Source: Dryas octopetala
Taxonomy: Eukaryota > Streptophyta > Magnoliopsida > Rosales > Rosaceae
Reading direction: 5' to 3'
Assembly (NCBI GenBank): GCA_963921425.1
Contig: OY992832.1
Location: forward strand, 24,827,489 to 24,891,488
DNA: 64,000 nt
Below are positions 46,140 to 57,900 of the stretch, in pieces. Made by a program: the position numbers and the translations under genes. How positions within the stretch are numbered: the first letter of the stretch is position 1; every line of letters starts with the position of its first letter. The notes beneath the pieces were generated by a model. That model did not search any database. It was not told the DNA's origin and was given only the letters and a program-made list of their open reading frames with translations.

Positions 46140-46345
46140 AGCAGGTATTGGTTGCTCTGCACTCGCCTAGAGATGACTCGGCGGTGTACGACCAGCACTC
46201 GCTCTGCACTTGCCTAGTTGGCGGTGTATGACCAACACTCGCTCTGCACTTGCCTAGTCGGCGGTGTATGACCAGCATCACAGCAGGTATAGATTTGCTC
46301 TGCACTTGCCTAGAGATGACTCTGCAGTGTATGACCAGCAGTTTC
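46140..46345 (+). repeat. Minisatellite in the solo LTR
   Basis: Four diverged copies of a ~45-bp unit with GCTCTGCACTTGCCTAG and CGGCGGTGTATGACCAGCA blocks. Confidence 0.85.
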
Positions 46346-46932
46346 CCGGGTACTAGTGTGGCGTGAGTTTTCAGTTGTGGAGTATTTTAAAGAATTATAT
46401 TACACCAGCAAATGTTTTAAATGACAGTTTCAGTAAGGAATTGCGTATTGTTTCAGATATTTTAACAGTTTTACAGCTTGAGGGTATTAATTGTTTTTCA
46501 GAGTTTGATTTACGGTTCGAAGTGATTTAAAAATGGATTTGAAAGAAGAGATTTTTGAAAATAGTTTTAAAGCTGGAGGATTTCAAAGAGCGACGTGAGT
46601 GAAATTAGTTAGTTTAACTGTTGCTTGATTTCTTGTGTGCATTTGTTTGCTAGGACTTGGTTTGGCTAGGACTGGGTAAAGTCTAGGCTTGAATCTTGAG
46701 GAATTATGTTTTTGTAGGTTAAGCAGGTTGAGGAGGCAGTGAAGAGAAGACGAGGCAGTGGGACTCAGCGAGATTTATTTAATTGTTTTTACACAATGTT
46801 TTTGTTTAAATGTTTTGGTAAAATTGTTTTTAGTTATATTTATGTGCATGGCTCAAAAGAAAGGAGAAAACAAGTTTAAAAGTTTGATGTTCAGTATTTT
46901 TATGGGCTCGAGATTCGGGGCGTTACAATCAT

Positions 46933-47530
46933 GGTCTTTACTCTTCTGTTAGAACTCTTAGATAGTTAGATATGTCATTATGCTTTTACTCTGTAGTTGC
47001 ATGATGTAGTTTTAGATTCCTAAATTTTTTGTTATGATATGGAAGTGATGTAAAACATTGCTAAGTTGATTCTTGAACTTCATCCCTTTAAGTTATGACT
47101 TATGGTTGTTGTGAATTTAGTATCTACTTGTTTGCCTTAGTTTATGGTGTGTGCAAATTCATTTAATTTTTGCATATGCCAAATTTCCTTTCATAATTTT
47201 TTAACAGAGTGAATTTTTGTTTGCATTTTCTGCTTAAAATGTTTAGTTATTCAACCTTATAATATTAACTAGCAAGGTGGAGTTGCTCTTATACTGTTTT
47301 ACATCAATTAATCAATCCTAATCATCAAGTTGGTCCTCACAATGCTAGGAGCTGAAAACCAAGCTAATTGCTTGGTGCTTGCAACTTGCTTAGCGTAGTA
47401 ATAAGCATGAGTAAACGAAACAAATGAATGAAGTTTTCATTTCCTATATGCATGATTTTTTAGGTGAAGTTTTCATTTCCTATAGCCATTGACTAAATGG
47501 CTAACATATTGCTCTGTTGTTTCATTCCAG
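46933..47530. other. Intron-like DNA before the centrin exon
   Basis: T-rich with TTTCATTCCAG at its end, as expected for an intron 3' end; contains a 19-bp local duplication (AAGTTTTCATTTCCTATA at about 47431 and 47466). Confidence 0.45.
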
Positions 47531-47668
47531 CAAATTACTCAAATGATTGCAAATGTTGACAAGGATGGCAATGGTGCCATTTACTTTGATGAATTTGTGC
47601 ACACGATGACAACGAAAATTGGAGAAAAGGACACAAAGTTTAGCAATTGTCTTGATTTGGATTCTTAG
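47531..47668 (+). pseudogene. Isolated EF-hand exon of a centrin (caltractin)
   Basis: After an AG acceptor the frame reads QITQMIANVDKDGNGAIYFD, then EFVHTMTTKIGEKDTK. This is the second EF-hand of plant centrins (family form INQMIADVDKDGSGAIDFDEFVHMM..KIGERDTK). The calcium loop DKDGNGAIYFDE has acidic residues at loop positions 1, 3 and 12. Nothing before or after encodes the other three EF-hands; after DTK the frame runs ten more codons to a TAG at 47666-47668. Centrins work at microtubule-organising sites and nuclear pores; this piece alone would not. Confidence 0.8.
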
Positions 47669-47870
47669 GTTTAGATAATCAACAATAGATTTGATTTGGA
47701 TTTAGTTTATTCTTGATTTGTTTTTGTGTTTAGCTTCTTGTTAATATGGCACCACTGGAACCTTAGAAATGTTTGTTGATGCTTAGTTGCTGCGTTAAAA
47801 AGTGGTGTTTGTAGACATAATTTTGAGTGGATGAATTGCAGGTAACATTGGACATACCTAATTGTTATTT

Positions 47871-48065
47871 CCAGGCAGTAGCAATAGGTGATTGTTACTG
47901 CCAGACAGTAGCAATAAGTGCAGTAGTAATAGGTAATTGTTAGCAATACCTGAATGTCACTGGCAAGCAGTAGCAATCCCTGATTGTTACTGTCTGGCAG
48001 TGGCAATATGTGATTGTTACTGTTAGGCAGTGGCAATATGTGATTGTTACTATTCGATAGTAACA
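47871..48065 (+). repeat. Minisatellite of GTGATTGTTACTG / GGCAGTAGCAATA units
   Basis: About seven diverged ~27-bp units, some with inverted halves (CAGTAGCAAT versus ATTGTTACTG), so single strands could form small hairpins. Confidence 0.8.
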
Positions 48066-49530
48066 ATTATATTTACTATTAAAAAGCAAAAGATTATGGA
48101 TGCATCATCTTGATTTTTTGTGTTTTATGTTAGTTATTATTTAACATGTTTATGGAATGAAAAATACCTAAATTATGATTTTTTTTTTTTTTTTTTTGTA
48201 ATTTTTGTACCAATTGACACTGAAATGAAGAAAAAAAAAAAGCATTTTTAAAAAACACTTTAGTGCGCTACAGTAACGCCGTTATTGTAGCAGTGCCGTT
48301 TTTTAAATGTGGGCCGCTACATATTTCACTGTAGCGGATGGGCCAGATGAACAGTAAAGTTTAAAAATGGACTTTAGAAAAAAAACCCCTTAAATGAATA
48401 AAATTCATTTATGGCCTAGAAATTGCAATGATTATTGTGATGATTATTAACATCATTAATTTGATTCAATGAGAGCCACATCATTAAATCAATGGGCCTT
48501 TTGGTGGGTAATTTATCTTAACTACGCGTAAAGATTATTTAACGCAATTGGGCCTTTTAGGCCTCACATCTTGGACCTTTGGGCTTGTACTCCTCTTATT
48601 GGGCTTTCTTCATCTCCTTGGGCTTTCTTCATCTCCTTCACTTGATAATTATATTACACTCACAATAATAGTAAGAAACTCTATCCAATAGGCCTAGAGG
48701 CTGTTACAAGTTTAGGGAGATAGAAATTAGATGAGATTTAGAACGGAGAAAGGCATATAAGCCTTATTTAATTACAATCCAAAAAAAAAAAAACTATACA
48801 TTCTAACATTTATTTACATACATTCAAAGGCAGCCAATCACATAGTTTCATGCTATTGTTGGTCTTTGTCCATAATCATTCATTTTATTCTAATTAAATA
48901 ATCAAAAATAAATTGACCCACCAATTCATGATAGAGGATCTCACACATGGGCACATACACATGGGTGTAGAAATCAAGTTCTTGGGGTGCTTTGGTGTCA
49001 CAAAGTTTCTAGTTTTAAATCTCTCAATTTAAAACTTCTCAAGAAACTTTTCTTTTGGTTTTAGATGAAAACCCTCCAAAGGCATTTTAGGTTTATACAA
49101 AACTCAAATAAACCAACATTTTTATGATACCAAAATTAATCAAATGAGCCTTATATACTAGGCTTGTGGAATCAAGTTTATACCAATGTGTTAAACACTT
49201 CCATAACTAATGCATGTCTTAGTTTCATCTACTCATAAACCAAAGTAATGAGTACAAAATAATTTGATAAAATTGAGTGTCAAAAATGTTTCCAAACTCA
49301 TTTTTAACAATAACTAAAAACACCTAAATGCTATTAACACATTAATACATCATAATAAGCATAACCCAAAATAAAAACATCAAAACAAAACCCTAGGAGG
49401 GTCCGGCCACCACCATATATGGGTTGGTGAGGCCAAATCCTGTATCATGGCCGAATACACCAAGTACAACCCATATGTGATTTCATGCTTTGTTGTGTCA
49501 AAAATACAATTTTCCATGTCTAATCACAAC
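48066..49530. other. Intergenic, no gene seen
   Basis: 48260-48350 has mirrored CTACAGTAACGCC and CACTGTAGCGG motifs, suggestive of a small MITE. The rest is AT-rich with poly(T) and poly(A) tracts. Confidence 0.35.
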
Positions 49531-49534
49531 TAGT

Positions 49535-49547
49535 GGCTATGATACCA
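49535..49547 (-). other. Copia-like primer-binding site (remnant)
   Basis: Minus-strand TGGTATCATAGCC differs by one base from the Copia primer site, with CTTTTCAAG next to it as in LTR ends. An LTR would extend right from 49548, but its far end is not identified. Confidence 0.35.
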
Positions 49548-49904
49548 CTTGAAAAGAATGGAATCTCATGGATTAATAAAACAAAGTTTTCATTTTCAAC
49601 AGAAGCTAGTATAGATTGTAAGAAAATAAAGCCAAGAGAAAATGATGAAACTTTGGGTTTTTGGGGGCTTGGAGAGAATAGAGAGCACTTGAGAGAGTGT
49701 GAGAGTGATGACAGTGAATTGATCACATGACATCCACAAAGGAGTCCTTGACCCCTATGTTGCTGCACCCACTGGGTTGGGTAATGGAGTGTGATGTCAT
49801 CTTCATAACATCACCTTATCTCTATTCTTTTTCACTCACTTGGATTTAATGATGACCATTAATCTAAATCAATCTCATCCATCTATTTAAACTTTGAATA
49901 TTTA

Positions 49905-50322
49905 GATGATGACCCATTGGTCCACTTTTTATTTAGAAAGTTTCATATTGGTCTAAGATTTTTTTTTGTTCTATATTGATCCACTAACTTTATGACGTTT
50001 CTCATTGTGATCCAAACTATCAAATTAGCTCAAACGGCCGTATATTATAGTAATGTGTTGCGCACATGAGGCACTGTTGTGATCGAATAATTCATCACTT
50101 AGTTTCATTTTGGTCCACTAATTATTCACTTAGTTCTATATTGGTCCACAACAACGCCCCCACGTGCGCGGTACATGACTAAAATAGACAGCCGTTTGTG
50201 CTAATTTGACGGTTTGGATCACAATAGAACACGTCACAAAGTTAGTGCACAATTATGAAATAAAAAAAGAATGTGGACCAATAAGAAACTAAGTGAAAAA
50301 TAAATTGACCAATGGTGCAATT
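49905..50322. mobile_element. Element with long terminal inverted repeats (Mutator-like, family C)
   Basis: The outer ~190 bp are inverted copies (CCATTGGTC.., CACTAACTTTATGACGT versus ACGTCACAAAGTTAGTG, TCAAATTAGC/GCTAATTTGA). No coding. A clean 9-bp duplication was not found, so ends may be off by a few bases. Confidence 0.6.
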
Positions 50323-50344
50323 TCCACTTCATTTAATATATTCA

Positions 50345-52916
50345 ATAACCCATAATCCAATTCCCTCCATTTTCATGTGTCACATGTGAAAGCATCTTTC
50401 ATGTTTTCACATTTTCCACCTCTATCCCTTACTTTCACATATTTATATATATGACCCTATCTCTTTGACCTAGTCAAAGATTCTCCTAACAATGTTTACT
50501 TAGCTTAACATGCATTAAATCTTACTTACATTAATCAAGTGATTAATTAATTACCCTCATTCATTAGGCACCTAGGGTCAGTTGTGGTTAATTTCCTCTA
50601 TAATTAACCATAATTAATCATTATTTGCTAATAACTTTGGAAATGCCTTTGACCCAAAGTAACATCCATACAGTTATCCATCTCATTCATTGTATCCCAT
50701 ACATTAATCAATAAGTTTGTGATCCTTAGGTTTTATTTCAACTTGGCAGTGAATTCAACCAAAAAAAAAAAAAAAACTTGGCAGTGTAATAATAAAATGT
50801 TATAATTAAATGCCTATTTGATTTTCCCATGAAAATAATTGCATACATATATATATGAATATACAGGCCTATTAGGTGCAAACGTCCGCACGTTCACACA
50901 TGACGCTGAGTTAAATTTCTATAACCTATTCAGTTGTAGTTGTAATTTGATTTGGTCCCTCTATCCTTTAGTCATTCAATTTCCCGATCACAAATATGAG
51001 GTATGGAGTATTTGTTAAAACCTCAAATTATGATGCTATAACATATATCTTTCTAACTATGAGCCTGTTGAGATATAATTAGAAACCCACATTCTAAGTA
51101 TCATCTCACCATTTGCTTTGACCGAAGTTTTAGACTCACATTAGATCAATCGCATAGGAAAAACTTTTTCTTTCTTTTAGGATAAGGCGATAGATCCCTT
51201 ATTAACCACTCATATGTCTTCGTGTTCCCTTTCACTATACTTAGTGGTACACACATTGTACCTCGGCACACATGCATTGTATCACTAAAGTATAATGAGC
51301 AGAAATACAAGACAGTCATGGTGTCTCAGGTCAAAGGAATAGTTCAAATTTGCTACAACCTTATGAGATCTTGATTGACGACTGTTTCACCCCATACAAG
51401 AATCTATTTTAGTTAGATTAGTTTAGTGGAACTATATTACGATAGGCACCTATGCTCTTGCCTTAGTGTCCCTCACACGCACGGTCCAAGACTGATTGTC
51501 TTCCCAATTGAGTAGGCTTAAGAGCTATGCTGATCTATCTTAGAATCACTATTATCCAAACAGTGATCCCTCTGATTAGGAGTAGTTTAAGAACTATCAA
51601 CAGAGATGTATAGACCTCGTGGATAGCAACCTTTATCCATTTATATATACTCCTCTTAAATAGGTTTAAGGTGTCATTCGTCGTTTTATAGGTCAGTTGA
51701 CAAACGACTGCCTGAAATGTTATCCTCAAGTTCATTTACCATTGGCTTTAGGGCACAAATTTCCTTCAAGGACTTCTAGCTTCCAAACTCCAAATGTCAG
51801 GACTTCTAGGAACTAGGACTTTTATCGTCAGGACTTTGAGAGGCGAGACTTTGGGCATTTGGACGTCCAAGACTCTCCTTGTTATGCTCCTCTTTACAAT
51901 TTGAAGTTCATGAATTATAGATTAAAAGTTCAAATAGAACTTTTTGACTTTGAACTCAAAGCTTAGGACTTCTACAAAACAAGTTTTCGAGACCTCTCCT
52001 CCCTACCCGGCCTATATTAGGCCGAATAGACTCTTGAAGTCATTTTCCTCTTCACCTGCCCTCCACTAGGCTGGATAGACATTACTAGCATCTCTACTAG
52101 GACATATAGACTCCTTGTTGATTAGGAAATAGGTCAACAAAAAGAGGCCGACTTGCATGACTGCTTAACACTTGGCCAACTAGCCTATAGCGGCCGCATA
52201 TCACTTGGCCAATTATACTAGGCCGACTAGAACTTCTATAAATAAGACTTTATTATATTCCAAGTCTTTAAGTCCATCTATGACATACTATATGGCCGCT
52301 ATATCTTTTGAGGAATAGGCCGCTAACTAGGCCTCGTAGAGATTTGACATAGCCGCTCGGCCTTTTGGATGACAAAGTGGCCGCTAGAAAATGGTTGTCA
52401 ACTGGACTCCTCGCATCTGGACTTTAAGGAAATATAACTTCACAAACATTGGCCTTTTAGGCTGCTTCCTACTCATGCATTTTCATAGATATAAGTCTAC
52501 ATTTTAGCAATTGGCCTATTGTTATTTTAGGCCCAAGCATCATTATATTAAGAAAATCATAAACAATATCTCTATGATTATATAATGACTCATACAATAC
52601 ATAGTAAAAAAAGGAGAAAATTTACTCTTTTTCATATAATACTAGTTAAACATGTTTATCGTATTATGCATGCATGTCTAACACTAACCCGACCCATTTA
52701 TCATTCGTGTTTAGCAAGTTGTGTCATACGTGGCCAAAAATGGTCAACCCAAACCCACTAACTTCGTGTCAAAATTGTCATATATGATTGAGGGATTTCC
52801 CTTTGTTGTTTTTAAAGAGTTATATGACGAGGAAGTGTCATATTCTGCCCAACTAGGTCTGCACCATACTTGGCAGGCCTACTTTTTTTACTTTTGGCCA
52901 TTACTTGACCAGCCTA
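50345..52916. other. Repeat-rich DNA without a gene
   Basis: No conserved coding. 51770-52450 repeats short AGGACTT, AGGCCGACTAG and GGCCGCTA words. 51050-51350 looks like LTR-type leader DNA, but ends were not located. Confidence 0.35.
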
Positions 52917-53054
52917 TTTAAAGCACTAAAACGGAATAAGTAAATGGCAAAACAACATGAGAAAGGAAGACATACACAATAAGAATTTAAAGCACTAAAA
53001 CGGAATAAGTAAATGGCAAAATAGCGTGAGAAAGGAAGACATTCACAATAAGAA
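52917..53054 (+). repeat. 69-bp tandem duplication
   Basis: TTTAAAGCACTAAAACGGAA... at 52917-52985 is repeated at 52986-53054 with four or five differences. Confidence 0.9.
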
Positions 53055-53279
53055 TTGTATGTGGCCAAGCACTAAAACCATCCATCAAAACGTCATTCCC
53101 TGCAATTTTTCTAAACTAGTACCTTTAGTGGCTTGAAAATTTGTCAGAAATTTTCTATGACATTGCCAAACTGTAAAATTTTTATAATAATTTACTCCCA
53201 ACGACAAAAAATTCAAGATTCATAATTGCAAATCCACCTAAATAAAAAATTAAGCTGAAGTCCAATCTATTTGTATGAA

Positions 53280-53880
53280 TGCGTCGGGAGGCCAGAAACA
53301 GGCTACCAAGTGCTCAACATGATGCCGAGGACTCAGCACACCGAGCGCTCGATACTCTTGCCGAGAGCTCGACACATCCTCCATCTGTAGATTTTAGGCT
53401 GCATATGAACCCGCATACCAATGTCTTAAGCCTTCCCTTCAAGAGAGAATGCTTTTTTACATTATTAAAAACAGGCAGGAAAGGTTAGTTGCTCTCGTAC
53501 CTATTATGGGTACAAACTACAGCAGTAGATTTTGCACCCTTTTAGGTTGCAGATGCATTTTTTAGGTTGTAGATACAGCTCTTTAGGTTGTTGATAACAG
53601 ATTTTAGGTTGTGAATGCATATTTTAGGTTTCAGATGCAGAGTTGAGGTCGCGGATGCAAGTTTAGGGTTTAGGTTGCATATGCATCTTTTTAAGTTGCA
53701 GATGACAAATTTTAAATTATAAATGCATGTTTTAGGTTTCAAATACAGAATTGAGGTCACAAATGCACATGCTGACATGCATCTATAATCTGAATCATTG
53801 AACGCTCGATAAGAACCCCTAAGCACTCTGTAAGAACTGCCGAGCACTCAGTAGGATTTTTGTCCTGCAACTTAAGTTTT
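53280..53880. repeat. Minisatellite-bearing repeat, copy 2 (related locus 29766-29985)
   Basis: GC-rich GAGCGCTCGATA/GCCGAGAGCTCGA blocks, then about ten diverged ~24-bp units TTTTAGGTTGCAGATGCA (53535-53770), then GCCGAGCACTCAG. Frames through it give repetitive NLK.CIYN-like text, not a real protein. Confidence 0.6.
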
Positions 53881-54737
53881 GGACCAGGTGGACTTGGACG
53901 TATCTTTCTTTCTCATTTTAGACTTCTACTTAAAGCACCCAAAATTCTAAACGTGTTCTAGTCATTTTCCTAGAATGAAGATGGCTTAAGATCCCAGAAT
54001 ATTGGATTCTCTCGGTCAGTTTGTCAAGCATCACTTGCTATAACAACAAAGCTCACAGCCAATGTCCTTAGAAAGTTGGAAGATAAAAAGCTCACCTTCT
54101 ATTCTATTACATTTCAAAACATCATCCAAGGAAAGAGTCAACTGCATATGGATTCAACACTACCCATGCTGAAACTTTGAATCTATGTAGAGCGACCTTG
54201 GCAACTAATTTACCGAACAAAAACCCAAAGATATAAAATATATCAAAGATAGCACTGCAAAAAAAAAAAAAAAAAAAAAAAAAGGGAGTAAAGTTTAGGA
54301 CGGTTTGCATATTCATCGAACTGAGTTTACTACTGCAGTTACTTCCCTCTATTGAATCTCTGTTCTTTTTTTTTTTTTTTTTTTTTTGGCCACCTATTGA
54401 ATCTCTGTTCAAGTTGACTAAACAAATCATACAATTCACCCTACTTGAAATTCTATTTTTCATATGATTTTGGTACATCCAAAGTTGGGAAATCATGGTA
54501 GAGAACATTGAACAAGAAAACCAATCCTGTAAAAATTTGAAAGAAATTTATACTATAAGGAAATTGAAAAACAAACTGTAGATCTGTCTCAAAAATGCAT
54601 ACTGGCTCTAGCTTAAAAGGGAAATACAGAATGAAAATCATCCATTTCTGATTCAACAAAAAACACCACCCTATGCTCTCTTGCGATTTGCATCGACGAT
54701 AAAATGTGAATGTATGTAGTAGTTGCTCATGCTTCTT
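53881..54737. other. 3' flank of the methyltransferase gene
   Basis: Contains (A)n at 54259-54282 and (T)n at 54366-54386. The part next to 54738 is the likely 3' UTR on the minus strand. No other gene supported. Confidence 0.4.
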
Positions 54738-54863
54738 TTAAAGGGTCACCTCAAAGATGACTCCTTCGTGATTTCCAATGACAGATCGAGTCCCAACTAA
54801 TTCCTTTATCTGCATCTTGTGCCGCACAGCTTCACTGAAGACCAATGAATCCATCCTACATTG

Positions 54864-54908
<45 letters not shown>

Positions 54909-57900
54909 CAATTATGTAAGAGAGGGAAGAAAATCATAATAAAAAAAATTAAAAAAAAAAAGGAAAAATTAAAATTGGAAAAAGAAAAATCTTAGCATAT
55001 TGAAAAATGCAGTCACAATATCAAAGTAATAATGAAACTTTTTCACATGAAAGCACACAAAAGCTAGAATTCCTGGTGAATGTTTTAAGAGGAGAAACAA
55101 CTAGTGGAAGATAGAAAACAATGATGAAATGCTAAACATTTGTGACTTTTCTCACTCTAACTGGTATTGAATACGTACATAAGCACCAAAAGCAAAATTA
55201 TAAGATATATTTGCAATATGCATAAAAGAGGTACGTAGCTTCCTCCAGAAAGGTATTTACCCAATTATGACTAAGTCTGGGTTTGGCCGCTTGGTAAAGT
55301 GGTATGACTAAAAAGTGAACTGATAAAGAGATTTTTATGCCATTCTTCCCAATTTGAATTACAACTAAATCATGGTTTACAAAATTCTTAGAAAGATATC
55401 TTTTTTCTTTGGCCAATAAGATATCAAATGGGCAAAATCCTAAAGGCCTTTGGCCAAATAGAAGAAGAACTAGCTAATTTCCATTTGGACTGTCCAGCAG
55501 TAATCTGAAATTGGCATAAGGTTTGACTTTGTATGATAAGCAAATAAATTTAAGAGAGACAAAAAAGAAGTGAGGCCTGTATACAGAGGGGGGGTGGGGG
55601 GATATAAAGTCTCTGCTACATGGTATTCTCATGATCCTTAAAGGTCATACAATTTCGCACCCTCCTAAAAAACCACATAATATAATGAGGAAAAGCCTTC
55701 CAAAGAGCACTATTAGGATGTTTACTAAAAACACCATGCAAACAATCAAGAAGAGCCACATAGTATCAGGACAACAGGACAGCATAGTAATACATAATCC
55801 ACAGCCTCACCACTTCCTCTATACATGCAACACTAACCTAAATAATGATATTCCTCTTAGGAAATTATCAAGTGTTAAGAATATCAGTGAGAAGGTTTGA
55901 CAATTTTATTTTTTGGTCATCAGGTTTGACTATACTTTCTGTAATAAATTAAGCAAGAATTTTTCAGCAATAAAATATTTTGGAATCAATAGTTATGAAT
56001 GCATGAAATGGCATCTCCACTGTGCAAGGGAATTTTAAATAAAAAATGATCAATGGAACTACACCGGCCAACAGTCATAACTCTGGGATTACATTAAATG
56101 AAGCAATTCAGACCTTGCTAGAAATTGTGAAGAAAGTAACAAAGTAATCAAAAGTAGCTTCTTACGTCTTAGCACGGGACACGTAGGCTAGTATGAATTT
56201 GCATTGCCCTTCCCTTCCAACTCGAAGAAGATTTTCCACGGTGTCAAAAAGCAAAGGAATGCTTGACTGTTGAAAGCGTATGCAGTGTCAAGGGATTTTT
56301 TCTTTTCTCTATATATGTTGGAAGAGGAATTTAATGGCAGGATGAAATGTATTTCTTCTTATTTCCTTTAAAAGAAAGATTATAAGGTAAAGTGCAATGT
56401 TTTCACCCATGTGGTTGGTTAAACGTTTCAATTATGTCCATGCATTTCTAATTTGAACAATGTTAACCCAGTAGTTTTGGATTTGTCCAAATCCAAACCT
56501 TCGATCCATGTCCATTAAAGATAGTTAACGGAAAGCAGTTCACATGCTCTCATTTCTTCCGAAAACAATGTCATCTCCCTCCCTCCGTCAATCCATCCAT
56601 ATCCACCTAGCAATCATCAACCCCTTCTCTAGTTATTTTATTGTAGTTTCACTGAACGAAGAAGACTATCAAAGGTGAAAAATGTAGAGTAGGCTAGAGA
56701 ATTCAATTTTGGACTTCTGCTCTTAATGCCAAAGTTGCAAATCTCTAAATATCTCAATGAGCAAAATATTAGAGACACAAAAAAGTAGATCACATCAATT
56801 GAAGGAAACTTATGTGTTATGAACATAAATATCTTTTGGAAGAAAGAATTAAGATTTTGAATTACAATTTTTAAGAGTTTCAGACATATGGAGCTGGTAG
56901 CTGCATATTCAGAGATAAGTAGTACATCAACTGGGGTTACTCTCTTTCACTTATTTTCCGGGCATTAATCACCCAGCCATATGTTTTTCAGGATTTCAAA
57001 TGGCCTTATCGATGACATTGTTTGAAAGCATCATCACAAAGGTCATTTGCATTGTCGTAGCCATCGATGAGGCAATGTCACTGAGATTGAAAGTGGGAGC
57101 GGAAATTGAGGTACTGAAGTCGTTTCCATCAGTTAAGGTGTTGTCTATGGTGAATATGGCTTGGGTTTTGGAGGCAAGGACACATGTGAAGGAGTAGAGG
57201 TGGAGTAGGCAGATGGAGAGATTGGTGAACTTTAGAGAGAAAAACTGACTAGATAGAATAAGATCCAGAACAAGATTTCGGATAAGAGAGAGAGAGAGGT
57301 GGGACATGAATGGAGGTCCTTTATTTTACAAAAATGATATCATTTTACAAGATCTCATTCTTGGCCTTCAGTCCTGTACCTAGCATGCAACATGCTCTCT
57401 GCCAACCATCTTTAATGGACATGTATGGAGGGTTCAGATTCACACATTCAAACTACAGAGTTAACATTGTTCAACAAAGAAAGGTAAGGTCAGTCCCAAA
57501 AAAAAGTTAGAAACACAAGGACCAAATTGAAACATGTAGCAAACTACCTAGGTGAAAAGTGTACTTTACCAAAGATTCTGTAATGCGAATGCAGTACCTC
57601 AACTTCACATCGATCAATGTTTGAACTCTTAACAGATAACAAAAGCACAATCCATTATACGGTAAAAACAAATGATACAGCCCGCACATGATATTAAATG
57701 TATCAGTTTTGGTCTTTTATCATGTCATTGGTATGGTGTAACTATAGAAACATGGAATGCAAAACCCAAAAACTGCAACCAAGTACCAGAAACAACCAAA
57801 ACAAATAAAAGATACATAAACTAAAAGAACCAGTAATATTAATGCAAGAATTTTTCTCTAGAGAGGATGTCCGTGTTTTTTTAAATTTGCGGATGCCGAC

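Larger units (their letters stand above)
44513..46927 (+). mobile_element. Gypsy-type solo LTR
   Basis: Starts TGTAAGACCCCGTATTTT and ends CGGGGCGTTACA, so the tips are TGTAA...TTACA. The flanks are ATCAA (44508-44512) and ATCAT (46928-46932), a 5-bp duplication with one change. Inside are a TATA-like TTTTAAATACCC (44814), a (CT)n leader (44876-44919), a GC-rich segment 44920-45290 and a minisatellite (46140-46345). Long open frames in the GC-rich part are in low-complexity DNA and have no domain. No internal region or second LTR is present. Confidence 0.8.

Noticed and set aside
48260-48350. Small MITE with CTACAGTAAC/CACTGTAGCGG mirror motifs
   Set aside because: Pairing is short and no target duplication could be seen.
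53542-53847. Minus-strand frame with NLK.CIYN repeats
   Set aside because: Direct translation of a minisatellite; the related locus at 29.8 kb does not keep the frame.
54121-54508. Minus-strand frame downstream of the methyltransferase
   Set aside because: It crosses poly(A/T) tracts and has no recognisable domain; likely 3' flank.
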